Shown here: positions 1 to 12,000 of the stretch, piece by piece
How the letters are laid out: each line of letters begins with the position of its first letter
Numbering within the stretch: the first letter of the stretch is position 1
Assembly: GCF_029227915.1 (NCBI RefSeq)
Contig: NC_079884.1
Coordinates: forward strand, 26,786,001-26,846,000
DNA length: 60,000 nucleotides
Source of the DNA: Hydractinia symbiolongicarpus
Taxonomy: Eukaryota > Cnidaria > Hydrozoa > Anthoathecata > Hydractiniidae
Direction: 5' to 3'
Position numbers and translations under genes: made by a program
The notes under the pieces: generated by a model
What the model was told of the DNA's origin: nothing
The model's input: the letters and a program-made list of their open reading frames with translations, nothing else
Database searches by the model: none

Positions 1-988
1 TTTGTTTATTTTATAGCATATAAATAAAAAAATGTTAAAAAAAAATTATTTTATAAAACAATTTATTTCTATATTTCAAATTCCACAAGAAGGATATAGC
101 AGTGATTACAGTGTTTAAAATAATGGCTGGTCAATGGTCAGTGACTGTCACTTCTCATTGGGAATCATTAGGGGATTGCCTTTTATTGTGGGCAGGTCAA
201 AAAACTTGAAAGCGCTGATTTTCAGAAAAAAAGTGGGGAAATTTATTCAAAAACCTGCCTATCCTTGGCCTTATAGATATATAATGTTTGCGGGTTTGGA
301 ACCCTTGTTGAGCAGCTTTGAGATTCTGCATTTTTATTTCCTAACCAATAGGTAAACAGACCTGTAGAATGTTCTACTACATATACATTAATATCACACT
401 TTTGCATGGATGACAGTCCTTTTTCAGTAAAAGTACAATCTTTAGTGCAAAAAAATAATGAGTACAATCGTTTAAAAAAATTTTTGGTTTTATAAGTTAA
501 AATGTAAAGAATGCTATATATACAGAATTTTAATAAGAATAAACATTTTTTTATTTTCAAATAATTTTAGTGGTATTATTTTTTGCTGTTCCAAAATTGG
601 TTAATTACACTTTCAATGAATATTAGTAGTTTTAAATTTGTCACATATTAAAGTAATTTTATCATCTAAGTTTGATTGATCTGTTTAGCCCAAAATTGAA
701 TTTTGTTCATATCTTTTTATAATTATTATATCTTTTATATCTATTATATTTTTTATATCTTTTTGGAATTTCAGATGGCCAATTTAATGGAAGTTTTGTT
801 TTTACTTTTATTTCATAGGTTTGTAACGCAAAGTCCATCAATAAACAATAAAAGCAAATCTAAGCACTTTGTAGGATAATTTTAACAGTGAACTTGATTC
901 TTGGATGATTTGCCAATAACTTGTGCAGCATTGTAAGTATATAAGTACCTACTTTAAGTACCAACTTGAGAAATAATTGGACAGAAAT
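1..988. other. AT-rich non-coding stretch
   Basis: I see no exon or RNA gene that I can support here. A short piece at about 105-150 (around GGCTGGTCAAT) resembles 8916-8952 in laminin intron 3, so at least part of it is a dispersed repeat. The remaining short open frames look random. Confidence 0.5.
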
Positions 989-1676
989 TTAATCTTTTTT
1001 GTTTATTTCAGAATTCTTCGAAATTTCGGTATAAAAATCTTTGCAACTTTTCTCATAGAAACCATTGGGTCCGTCTTCTAGCATTTCACTGAGTTTTTCA
1101 GATAATCTTGTCTATCCATGATAATAACATATGAATTTTTATCACAGCTTATAACTATAATATTACTAACCAGTCATACAAATTTTTACATATTAAATTC
1201 TTAATTGCACCAAAGTGAAAAATAAGAAAAGTGAGAAGTTTGTTTAACTTAAAGAGCAAAAACCATAAAAATGGGAGTGTATAAACAGTTTAAATCAAAA
1301 ATACTAATATAACACCTACAGGTTTTCCCTTTTAAAAATCTGTTCTACTTGGCAGCAAATTTTGATAAATTATCATCTCATAAAAGTATCACAAGACATT
1401 TGCCTACCAGGAGAATAGTGTATGTGACCATGATTTCAAAATTGTCACTCATGCCTTGATATATTTGCACACATAAGACTTATGGTAAAATGAAATATAT
1501 AATGTAATTAAGTTACACGTCGCTAATTTAGGTGGCAATAGTAAAATATACAATAATTCAATAAAAATTTTCAACTTGCATCCTGTTTTAACGACATTGA
1601 AATCTTCATCGTACAACACAACCTTTTCGTCCTCCATTTTCTTTTTCTTTCTGCGATGTGGATGGCTGAGGTCCAT
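989..1676 (-). CDS. doubtful two-exon small protein (72 aa)
   Basis: A candidate gene on the minus strand that I do not recognise. Exon 1 would be 1676-1576, starting with ATG (MDLSHPHRRKKKK...) and reading a basic stretch and then an acidic stretch up to ...FNVVKTGC. Exon 2 would be 1106-989 (...SEKLSEMLEDGPNG...) ending in TAA. The phases join exactly (101 + 118 nt = 73 codons) and the amino-acid composition looks protein-like. Against it, the donor (GTTGAA) is weak and the acceptor (GATAGACAAG) lacks a pyrimidine tract. The plus strand of the same interval also has an open frame. It may be a chance pair of open frames or a fragment of a repeat. Confidence 0.25.
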
Positions 1677-2845
1677 TATTTTTAGCTACCAACAAAGACT
1701 GTCACAGGAGGACGTTTAATCCATAAGTTGCCAATGTGCGATGCAAAAACCAAATAAAGGTTCATATTTTTAAGGGTAGCCATTATGAATTAATGAAGAA
1801 ATAAAACGCAGTTAAAAGCAGTCTCCTCTTCATAAAAAGGGGCTGAGTTTTTCGTAGAATCTTTGTTTTCTAATTTTAAACCTGTTATATATTATGTAGT
1901 TTTAGGTGAGTTATTGCTAATTTAGCTTTGCTTAAATTTAGATATACTTTTAGTTCTTGTTTAATCAAAGGTTAATCTGTGACAGTTTCAGCATATAACA
2001 TACGTTTTCCCCTAATCAAAAGTTGTATGCTAAGTGACATTCCGACCAGAGAATATTATTTTGAACAGAGATTTTTTGTGATTTTTTTCTTAGGAGTGTG
2101 TGAAAAGCCATTAAAGATTCTCATGTCTTAACTAGGTTATATATGGCCTCGTTAGTCTACCATGAGTCTCCTAACTAGGTGGCATGACCTAGATGTTTAC
2201 TTGTGACTGGCTGAGGGTTGTTGCGCGTGTAGTTGCGTACGGGGTAAGTTTCGGAGATGTCCGTAGAATAAATGGGAGCTTTAAAATGTAAAACCGCCTT
2301 TGACGCGTCAGGGAATTCACAAGGTATATTCCTCAATATTAGGAAGGCTAACTAAAAATATAATATAAACCAACTTGACTACTATTCTTGTCTTTGCACA
2401 CATTGTGAACACATTTATTTGGCTGCCATCTTGATTGGATTGAATTACTGGTTGACTCTTTGTATATGCCAGCGAATAACGGTAATGATGGCGGACACAC
2501 GAAGTAAATAATCCGTAATAATTGAAAGTAAAAAAATCTGGAAATGCAACGAAGTGACGTAATACGTGAAGAAAAACTCCGCAAGATTGTGTAAGATTGT
2601 TTTTCTGATACTTTGTTGCTGATATATTATATTTGCTCTCTTCTTGAATTATGTACCGAACGAGACCATCAGACAAGAATAAAATGATAAAGAAACTTTT
2701 TTTTCAATGAAAATGTTAAGATTCATGAGTCGCAGTTAATATGAACATCGTTAATAGGACGGAAAAATATTGAAGAGCGTGTCAGGACTAAAAAAGCACC
2801 AGGGAGAAGTTGTATTGTTTTTAATTCAAAAAGTTTAAAAACGGC
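1677..2845. other. non-coding stretch
   Basis: No supportable gene. The segment at about 1755-1795 (reverse strand core ATAATGGCTACCCT) has a similar copy at 22356-22390 in a laminin intron, which indicates an old dispersed repeat. Overlapping minus-strand frames at 2317-2676 have no recognisable protein content. Confidence 0.45.
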
Positions 2846-2849
2846 GAAA

Positions 2850-3480
2850 AAAGGAGCGTGATGAAGTCATAATAGCGCTTAATAACGGTGACGATGCAGT
2901 TGTACAATTATTTTTACGTTTCAAAGAAATTTGGGATCATTATACGATTATCCTGAATGCTACGTACGATGAAGTGGTCAAATGGAAACCGAATTTGATT
3001 ATTTATGTTATTAACGGCTCTGCTTAAAAAGATTAATTACTTAAAATGCACGAGACTTGTCGACTCTTAGGGCAACGATCCAGCAGCTCATTAAAATCGA
3101 AAAAACACTTTAATTTCTTGAATATTTGAAAAAAGATTGACAAAATCTCTAGCAAAATTCTTTAGAGATTTGGTGTTTCTGGGAAAAGTAAATGTTGTAT
3201 TATTGAAGCTTCTCTATTACGTGGAAGAAACAGGGCATATTGCAAATTAATGATGCTATTGAAAGAACTTGGTTGGAAAACGAACGAATTGATGAATTTC
3301 CGCTTCAATGACCTGTTAAATTGATCGATAGCGCTGCATTCAATGAATTAAAGGGCGATGCAATACAAAAAACTGCCTTGGATGGAGAAGAATACTGGAT
3401 GAAATCATTTGATTCATACTCTAACAGATCTATGCAAAAGTATGTCAGCCGAATGTTGCGCTTTCAACAGGGCGCCCTTT
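2850..3480 (+). pseudogene. decayed retroelement-like coding fossil
   Basis: Three consecutive coding-like blocks occur in shifting frames separated by stop codons. The first, about 2850-3022, contains ILNATYDEVVKWKPN. The second, about 3130-3250, contains SLAKFFRDLVFLGKVN. The third, about 3253-3470, contains NDAIERTWLENER and later IQKTALDGEEYW. Their order and motifs remind me of the region upstream of the reverse transcriptase in a large retroelement ORF family common in cnidarian genomes (an NATYDE-V/I-x-W block, then an LV-F-x-GKVN block). This is recall rather than a search. No RT catalytic motif is visible. The copy is clearly inactive. Confidence 0.35.
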
Positions 3481-4340
3481 TTATGGTGAGAAAGAGATAG
3501 AGTTAACTGGCTATTTTACACTTCTAGAGAATCTTTTCTGTTCCGTTCCAGGGGAAAAAAGAGTTCAACCTTTTCTTTGCATTCTGTGCGGGAAAATAGC
3601 CATGAAATCCTTCTCTTGTCTTCGCGTGAGACGTATAACAAGGGGAAAGTTTCTTGCCTTTTTCAGAAACGACAGGACGAAAATTATAACGACGATGAGC
3701 TGAAAAAATAAGGTGAAACAAAATGTTAAAACTAATGAATTATATTCCTATATCTAGCCAAAATATCAAACTTGAATGTGCGCACCTCTGCTGAGATTGT
3801 GAACGTGCCCCTCCTCTCTCAAATCTTAATCTGGCCGCCGAAATACCTATGTCACACTCTCTTGAATGAAAAGCTTTATGTGTCCTAAATGGAGTTACCG
3901 CCACCATTCTTTTAACCATGCCGGTTTTAGTTTATAAACAAAAGCAAACTCGACATTCGTCGCGCATTGACTGTTCACGACCGCTTTCTTATTGCATTTT
4001 TTCACTTACTTACATTTGCTCTTTTGAAATTATGGAGCTTGAATTTATCAGAAATAATAATAAATTACAAAAAGATAACTTTAATCTGTTCAAAGAAAAA
4101 ATACCCTAAAAAAGTATTTATATTTACTGATCAAAAGTGAAATACTCCTAACTTAAGCAGCTGCATCATAGCGTCTGTCAACAAAATTTGAAATCCGTGG
4201 AGTGCGCTGGCTTCCTTGACCAGTAAGAGAAGCAAAATTAATCAGTTTTTATTTTGGGTTGTTTTTTCTTTCAAAAAGACAATATTCATGGAATCTGTTT
4301 TCTATTTTATTCAATGAACTTTTGCATGTCACAATCACAT
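3481..4340. other. upstream flank of the laminin gene
   Basis: No gene seen. Short open frames at 3524-3721 (minus) and 3918-4109 (plus) lack recognisable content. The 3' part is the proximal upstream region of the laminin promoter. Confidence 0.4.
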
Positions 4341-4342
4341 GG

Positions 4343-4350
4343 TATATAAA
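4343..4350 (+). promoter_or_regulatory. TATA box of the laminin gene
   Basis: TATATAAA lies 116 bp upstream of the chosen ATG (4466). If transcription starts about 30 bp downstream, the 5' UTR would be about 90 nt. There is no in-frame ATG between it and the start. The match and spacing support a core promoter, but the start site is not visible in sequence. Confidence 0.55.
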
Positions 4351-4465
4351 GACAGTATCAGTTACTTTTGAGTGGATAAAATATATTAAGGGGAAATCAC
4401 AGCAATAAGGAAACTGAGTGTTGTTTGCATGGTTTTACTTTTATTACATTTGTTTATGTGGAGAG

Positions 4466-6033
4466 ATGGCTTCATTTAAACTTTTTGGACATCCTTGGTT
4501 GCTGATTACTTACATCGTTGTATTATATACTACAATACTTACGAATGTGGTATCTGCGCAATGTGCTTCAAACATTGCTTGCTTTTCACCACCAATTGAT
4601 GTTGCAGAGCTTTCTTCAAACAATATAACAGTAAACTCCACTTGTGGTTCTCCTGCCGAGGCTTTTTGTGTTAATACAGATTGTAATTTAAATTGTGACG
4701 CTACTAATAATGAAACTCACCATCCTGTTAGCTTTTTAGTAGATCAGTATGACTTGTTAACTTATTGGAAAAGTAAAAATTTTGAGGAACCAGTATATAT
4801 ACAATTTGATTTTGGACATAACTTAATTTTACACCAAATAACTTTGACATTTCAGTTTGAACTTCCCAATGGCTTATATGTACAAAGATCTCAGAATTCT
4901 GGCAAAACATTTTTAACCTTAGCTTATTATGCCATACGATGTGCAGATACTTTTGGTTTACCTGAGGCAAATTTTTATAACAAAACACAGGTCCTTTGTT
5001 TTCTGATAAATCCTGGAACTATACAGAAGCAGGTATATATTTATGTTTTAATACTTGTTGCATTTCATATTTCTTTCTTTGTTAGAAGATCTATATAATA
5101 ATACGCCAGTTCCGTCTGTCTGTCTGTGACTTTTGCAAAGTGGATTATATTCTTCACTATTTTCTTTGATAAATTCTGTAAAACATCGCCCATAAAATTG
5201 TTCTGTAAATTACCAAACTTTTAACGTTAATATTAATAATATTAACGTCAAAGGAAAGTATATTAAAGTAATGAAGCCATTACAGTGCACTTAAAACTTG
5301 AGGCCAAATAACTTGGAAACGAAGTGGTGACGTCAATGTTTTTTCACTGTGTGGGTAACTAGGGACTACCTGGGACCAATTTGGGTAAGATTCCTAAAAC
5401 TGGGTCCCTGAATCCGTTTCGGAATGGACGGGTTGGTGACGTCATCAAAAAACCTTCAAACCCTAATATCTTTGCAATTGTTTGTCAAAAGTACATTTTC
5501 TTGATCACCGTTTCAAGATCTATACAATGAAGGCAACAGGTATACTAATTTCTAAAATAAATTTTTTTGTGCTTTGACTGCTCTTTGCTGACGTCACCAA
5601 AAATTTAAAACCCTTATATCTCCTTAAACATTCATGAAAAGCAGATGATTATGTACATTTCTTGATCAGCGTTTCAAGGCAACAAGTATACAAATTTCTA
5701 AAAATTATTTTACGGTTTTAACGGGCCATTGCTGACGTCAGCAAAATTTTTAAACTCTTATAACTCATTAATCGCTCATCAAAAGCACATGATTATACAT
5801 ATTTTTTTTATCAGCAGTTTAAGTTCTACATAATACAGGCAACGTGAAAATAAGGTTTTAATTTTTTTTGTGGATGGATTGCTAGCGTCATCAAAATTTA
5901 AATAACGCTTCTTATTCATTTCATTTTGCCGCAGTAGATTTTTCCACGGGCTTTATCGACTAGTAATAATTATTACCATAAATTGTAGGGGTCAGATGGG
6001 CGATAATTCACAATCGTGGACAGCCCCCCCCCC

Positions 6034-6064
<31 letters not shown>

Positions 6065-9000
6065 TATTTGCTGTGGTATTCTTGTGCATTTCTCGGGATT
6101 CTATTTCAATCCAGATTTTTACCAGGCAGACTGCTGCAGGCTAGAAAAAATGTAATTAAAAAAATTAAACAACACATGGCTTTAGTCGTTCCTAAGCTTC
6201 TGTAAACAGTTTATCATTGGCTAAAGTCCATTTACTTATTGGTTTATACAAGTGGCCATGAATACTATATCTTGAAAGGTTCATCTCGCAGTAAATAAAT
6301 ATGTTAAGTGGCTAATCAAGAAAATCACAAACACCTAATAGTTAGTGGTTTATTTCCACTGGAGGACACTGAAAAAGGGGAAAAAATGGTAAACATGAAA
6401 GTGATCTCCATGATCTCCATAGATATATTAGATATTAGACATGATTAGACAAGTCTTTGTTTTGTTTTGTTAAAAAATCTTGAAGCTTTTTGTTGATGAA
6501 CAGTTTTTTTGCCAGAAAGAATTGTTATAAGGAGAAATGAGATTAATGGCTTTGAAAACTAACAGCATTTTCTTGATGAGTAAATTTTTCAATAAACATT
6601 CCCTTTTATTTCCAAGGATGCTCTTTTTAGGAACCAAAATTTTGAATAAATAAATATAAAGGCATGAAATTTTTACCACTAAAAGCTTTGTAGCTGTACA
6701 TCTATGGCTAAGTGACTATTTTTACAGACCAACCATTTTCGCCGCCTTTTTTCACCGTTACTTTCTTTAGTAAAAAAAAATTGAAAAATTTTGATACTTT
6801 CCTCTGACCAAACTATTTGTCTTCAGGAAGTCAAAAAATGACAGTCTTGACTATATTTTTAAAATCTAATCTCTTTTACCAACTTGTGACTGACATCCAA
6901 AAAGCATTAAGCTAACTGTCAATCTTGCTTTGAGTGGTAAACCTTTGATGCTACAATATTTTGCATCATAAAACACCAATTTTGTAGGTAGTAGAAAGTA
7001 TTTTAATGTTGTCCACACGTTTTGTGACATAAAAGGTGATACACAATCCATTTTGCCAAGTTCGGTTTATCATATACTAGTCGATAAAGCCTGTGGAAAA
7101 AAACACTTGTGCAGATTAAAAACGAAAAAGAAGAGTCATTTGAATTTTAATGATGTCAGCAACTCATCCATAAAAAAAAATTCAGAACCATGTTTTCACG
7201 TTACCTCTATTGTATGGACCTTAAAATGGTGACCAAGAAAATGTATATTGTATATGATCATGCGCTTTTGATGAGTGGTTGAGATATAAGGGTTTGAAAA
7301 TTTTGCTGACGTCAGCAAAGACCCACAAAAAAAATTTTTAAAGAATTTTGTATATCTAATACCTTTACGTATAGATCTTGAAACGCTGACTAAGAAAATG
7401 TATAGGATCATGTATCTTTGACAAACGGTTGCAGAGATATTGGGGTTTACAGGTTTTTGATGACGTCATCAACCCGTCTATTTGGGAAAATTGCCCAAAT
7501 TAGTCCTAGGTGGTCCCTATTTAACCACGCGGTGAAAAAAGATTTACGTCACTACCTCGTTTCCAAGGTATTTAACTTCAAAGTTTTAAGTGCCATGTAA
7601 TGGCCTCATTAAATTAATATCAGATATTGATGTTAAAATAGTGTGGTTGACATCGCGCCGTAACGTTGCAAAATTTAACATATTAGACATGCATTTTTCG
7701 GCGACATCAAAGCAAAATAAACACATCAGCTTTGCCTGTTACAGACACACAGATACTCTCCATATTATTATAAGAGATGGATGAAAAGTACAGTCTAATT
7801 TTGATATAATTTAATGAAATTCGTTTCTGGCAGATGTCCATGAGTTTTATTGTATGTTTGCCTCTATAAACAATGCAGTATTAGATTTCCCACAAGACTA
7901 TAAACTTCAATCACATTATTTAAAAATGTAAAAAAAAATTTTTTGGTAACAACGTCATTTCCAAGGTAGACAGCTGTGCCGCCACTGTCTCTAAATTATT
8001 ACTATACCCTACAATTAAAAGTGTTTTTTACCGAAACACATCTTAATAGGCCACTACGCAGGATGTCATAATTTCAAGTAATTGCATACTATAATTCAAG
8101 CCTATCCTTGAATTTAAAACCTAGAAAGCAACACCTTCAAATAAAACAGCAATCGGTGGCTTAGGTTTTGATGAAATGCCCATGCTTCTGAAATGGCTAG
8201 TTGCATTTGTTGATCTGTTTTTAACATTAACTTTTTTTCAGATATCATATGCACCACGAAGGGATAGATACGTTGCAACAGAAGTTTTGAAAGGTGGTGC
8301 TGTCAGAGATTATTATCTGGCAACAAATATTCGAATTGTACTTCAAGAATTTTTCACACCATCAGACTTCAATAGAGCTTCAGCAGATCGAAGGAAGTTT
8401 TATTTCACCCTTCGGGACGTTGATGTCCAAGTTGCTTGTTTCTGCAATGGCATGTCAAACCAGTGTTCTCCCCAAGTATTACTTCACATCTTGTTGTCCA
8501 TAATATACTTTTATATTTCCCGTAAAATTGTTTTTTTAAACTAATTAAAATCAAACATTTAGGACTATGGCACTTGCATCTGTCAAAAGAATACAGAAGG
8601 CAAAAACTGTCAGTTTTGCAAACCACTTTATAACAACAAGCCATGGGGATTTGGACAAGCTTGTGAAGGTAAGAAAAAATAATTTCAAGTGATAAATGCA
8701 GTAGCAATTTCTGGTAAATTTTAGTATTTGCAGGATATTAGCTAGCCCTAATGTAAAGGAGGCAAGCAGTACTTACATCAGAATTATATTACCTCATTCA
8801 GTTTTTTGTACATATTGCCAAAAAATTTTGAACAACACAAAGTCTTGGATGGTTTTTGGATCAAAACCTGGAATTTTTGAGTTTTAGGTCGTTCTTAAAA
8901 AAAATCTTATTACTGCAGTGCTTAAAATAACAGCTGGTCAACAGTATCTGACTGGCAAAATTTGACATTTGACAGTCAAGAGACAAAAACCAATGATCAA

Positions 9001-12000
9001 ATTGACTGGCCATTGCTAGCAACTTTTATGCAAAAGACACTCCCGAAATTTAACTAAAAAAAATCATTGTTTATAAGAGTGGTGCATCAAAGCATAAAGC
9101 ATATAAGATCCATTTTAGATTCATGTTGGTCACGGTGACCAGTGGTGTATCCAGGGGTTAGTTTGGGCACACCACAAGCGCAAAGCGCCAAATTTTGAAA
9201 ATAAGCTGGGGGTGTGGGGCCCCCAGCCAGTACAGGGGATGAGGGGTGTAGCATATGGAAAATTTGAAGATTTTTGGGCTAAAATCACATTCTTGTGAGC
9301 GAATTAAAACGTGTATTATATTAATGACTTTAAGATCCTAAACAATGTCACTAATTTAATGTGTTTAACATTGGATGTATGCTACAAGGTTTATATGACG
9401 GATACGTAGTAAGAGTCTGTATCGATGCTACATGGTAACACTCCAATCTCTGCCGTATTTTGCTGGATTGCGATTGAACTGGCGGCCCCATTTGGTACTT
9501 TGCCACAGGAAGCCTGACACCCCGCAATGCTAAACTAGTCCACGTAATCCAACTCAACTACAAGGGAGTGCGCACCCATGCAAGCTAATAAAATTGCCAG
9601 AACACGGTAAAGCTTCAACCACTGAGAAACACAGTTTCTCCTTACAGATGAACTACGGTATTCCTTTGTCTCTTATATATAAAATAAATTGCAATAATTT
9701 TAAGACATTAGCATGCCAAAAAGAGTTTAATCAGGGTTAATATGATTTCTTATACGCCCTTAAATGATTACAGTAAAGTTTTTTTTTAATTATGGATTAA
9801 ATAAGAAAACCCTTTTTATTTAACCACTTTTTAATAAAACTGGTATACCGGCATCTAAAACCTTCTGGATATGCCATTGGTGACCGCCACTGATAACATT
9901 AAAGAACTTTGTGCTATGTGTCATTATGAATGTTTTCATTGTGAAAAACAAAATCAGTAGATATAATATGAAAAGTTTGCGTCACAAATGATATACAATA
10001 TGTCAGTAAGACGACAGATTCATCCATCAGTTGCACTTTTCATTGTGATGCTTTTCAGGCTAAATTACCAAACTCAATATATATACTGTTAAAGATAATC
10101 TATATGTGAACCTATTGTGTTCTTCAAAGGTTTTGGTGAGGATGAAACATTAATGAAGCAGTTGAGATCAATAATATTTTTAAGTTGATAAGATAAAAAA
10201 AGCATTTTTTAAAAACTTATGTACTTAAAAAATGATTTTAGCAACTTTAATTTTAAACCTTATTTTAGCCTGCAGCTGCAACAGTCACAGTTTTCTATGT
10301 CAATATGATTCCTCACTTGGTTTTGGTGTTTGTCTTGATTGCATGCACAATACAAAAGGCCACAAATGTGACTCGTGCAACACAGCGTTTTACAGAAATC
10401 CTTCCACTGGAATAACAGATGTGAATGCATGTATTGGTAAGTTTTATACTAGAAGATTTAACTTTTTAAAATTTTATTTTTTCTTACGCACATTCGTCAT
10501 TCAACCCTTTCAGTATCAGCTATTTCTTGGCCACTTTTCCAGAAAAAAAATTCATGTTTTTTCAAAGCATGCTCAATTGGAGATGTATTTAATAGCATTA
10601 GGGCTATGATAATGAAACTTTAACTTGTATGTCAAAATACAATTAGCATTAAAAAGAAATTTCTGTGAAATCATAATATGGTCATGTGATTGAGGAAGCA
10701 TGAAAAAAGTATACCAAATGCTACTCTAGTTTCTTGTTGAAAGTATAACTACACCATTTTAAATCTTCCATATATTCATATTTTGCAACATTAGTAATGA
10801 TGGTCACTCATCTTACTTATGGTATTGGCTCAGAGAAATCAGATATATTCCACTTATTGCAGGTTTTTGTATAGGGTGCCACAATTCTTCTATTTGTCTT
10901 TAGAAAGTGTTTAACCCATATATATAGGTGCCAAAACATTAGAAAAAATAAAAAAAATGGTCGCCACTAAGCAGTGACTGGGAAAAAATTAAAAAAGTCA
11001 GTCGCGACTAAGCAGTGACCAGGGAAAAATGTCTGGGTTGTGATCACCACCAAGTGCTTTTCATAAAGTGTATGTTTTAAATTTTATTTTAGCTTGCTAT
11101 TGCAATATGGATGGTGTATTATTTGGCAGCAGTGTATGTAATGCTGTCACTGGTGTGTGTTTCTGTAAAAGCAATGTGCAGGGAGCCACATGCAATGTTT
11201 GTAAGGATGGATATTTTGGTTTATCTCCCACTATATTAAATGGTTGTTCAGCTTGTGCATGTTATGCATTTGGTACAGTTGGAGGCACAGTTGTATGCAA
11301 CAAAACGTCAGGTCTGTGTCCATGTAAAGCAGGTTTTACAGGTAGAACATGCTCAAACTGTAAGACTGGTTATTATGGTTTCCCAGTTTCTAATCCAACC
11401 GAATGTCGCCAATGTGGTTGCTCCCCATCAGGATCATTGGATGGCAATTGTGATACCTCTGGACAATGTAACTGTGCTGCAAGGTATTATGGCAGACAGT
11501 GTGAGCAAGTTGTTACTGGTTGGTTTTCTGCAAGTGTCAATCAAATGATTTACAGTGCAAGTATGGCAGTCATAACATCTCCTGTATGTATCTTTTATTT
11601 CAAGTAACTCACTATCTGCCATAAAAAAATAATGGGGTATAATACACAGTTTTATTGTTGGTATGTAAAATTACAACAAAAACAGTCCTAGGGATGGGTT
11701 TAAAGGAGGTACATGGGAACAAAAGAAATTTGAATAGAATTATAATTGACATTGTATCATCATCATTCTCGGCTTAACGTCCGTTTTCCATGCTAGCATG
11801 GGTTGGACGGAGTATATTAATGACCCTCTTCCAATCTGATCTAGACTGTGTTAGACCTAAACTCAACTTTTTCTGTATCAAGTCTGTCCTTATAACCTCC
11901 TGCCAAGTCTTTCTCGGTCTGCCTCTGGGCTTTGCCCCAGGAACTATCAAGTCTCTACACTTTCTTACCCAATTATCCTCCTCCATTCTTTCCAAGTGTC

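Larger units (their letters stand above)
4466..8438 (+). other. signal peptide and LN (laminin N-terminal) domain
   Basis: Encoded by exon 1 and most of exon 2 (split by a 3.2-kb intron). After the signal peptide come the Cys-rich start, an HHPVSFLVD stretch, QFDFGHNL in the middle, and a C-terminal [11 protein letters not shown] block that matches the conserved ATDIRV region just before the first LE module. In laminins the LN domain drives short-arm polymerisation into a sheet. Its presence indicates a self-assembling chain. Confidence 0.85.

Noticed and set aside
4418-4465. Upstream extension of the laminin ORF to 4418
   Set aside because: It would need a GTG start; the ATG at 4466 directly precedes a good signal peptide.
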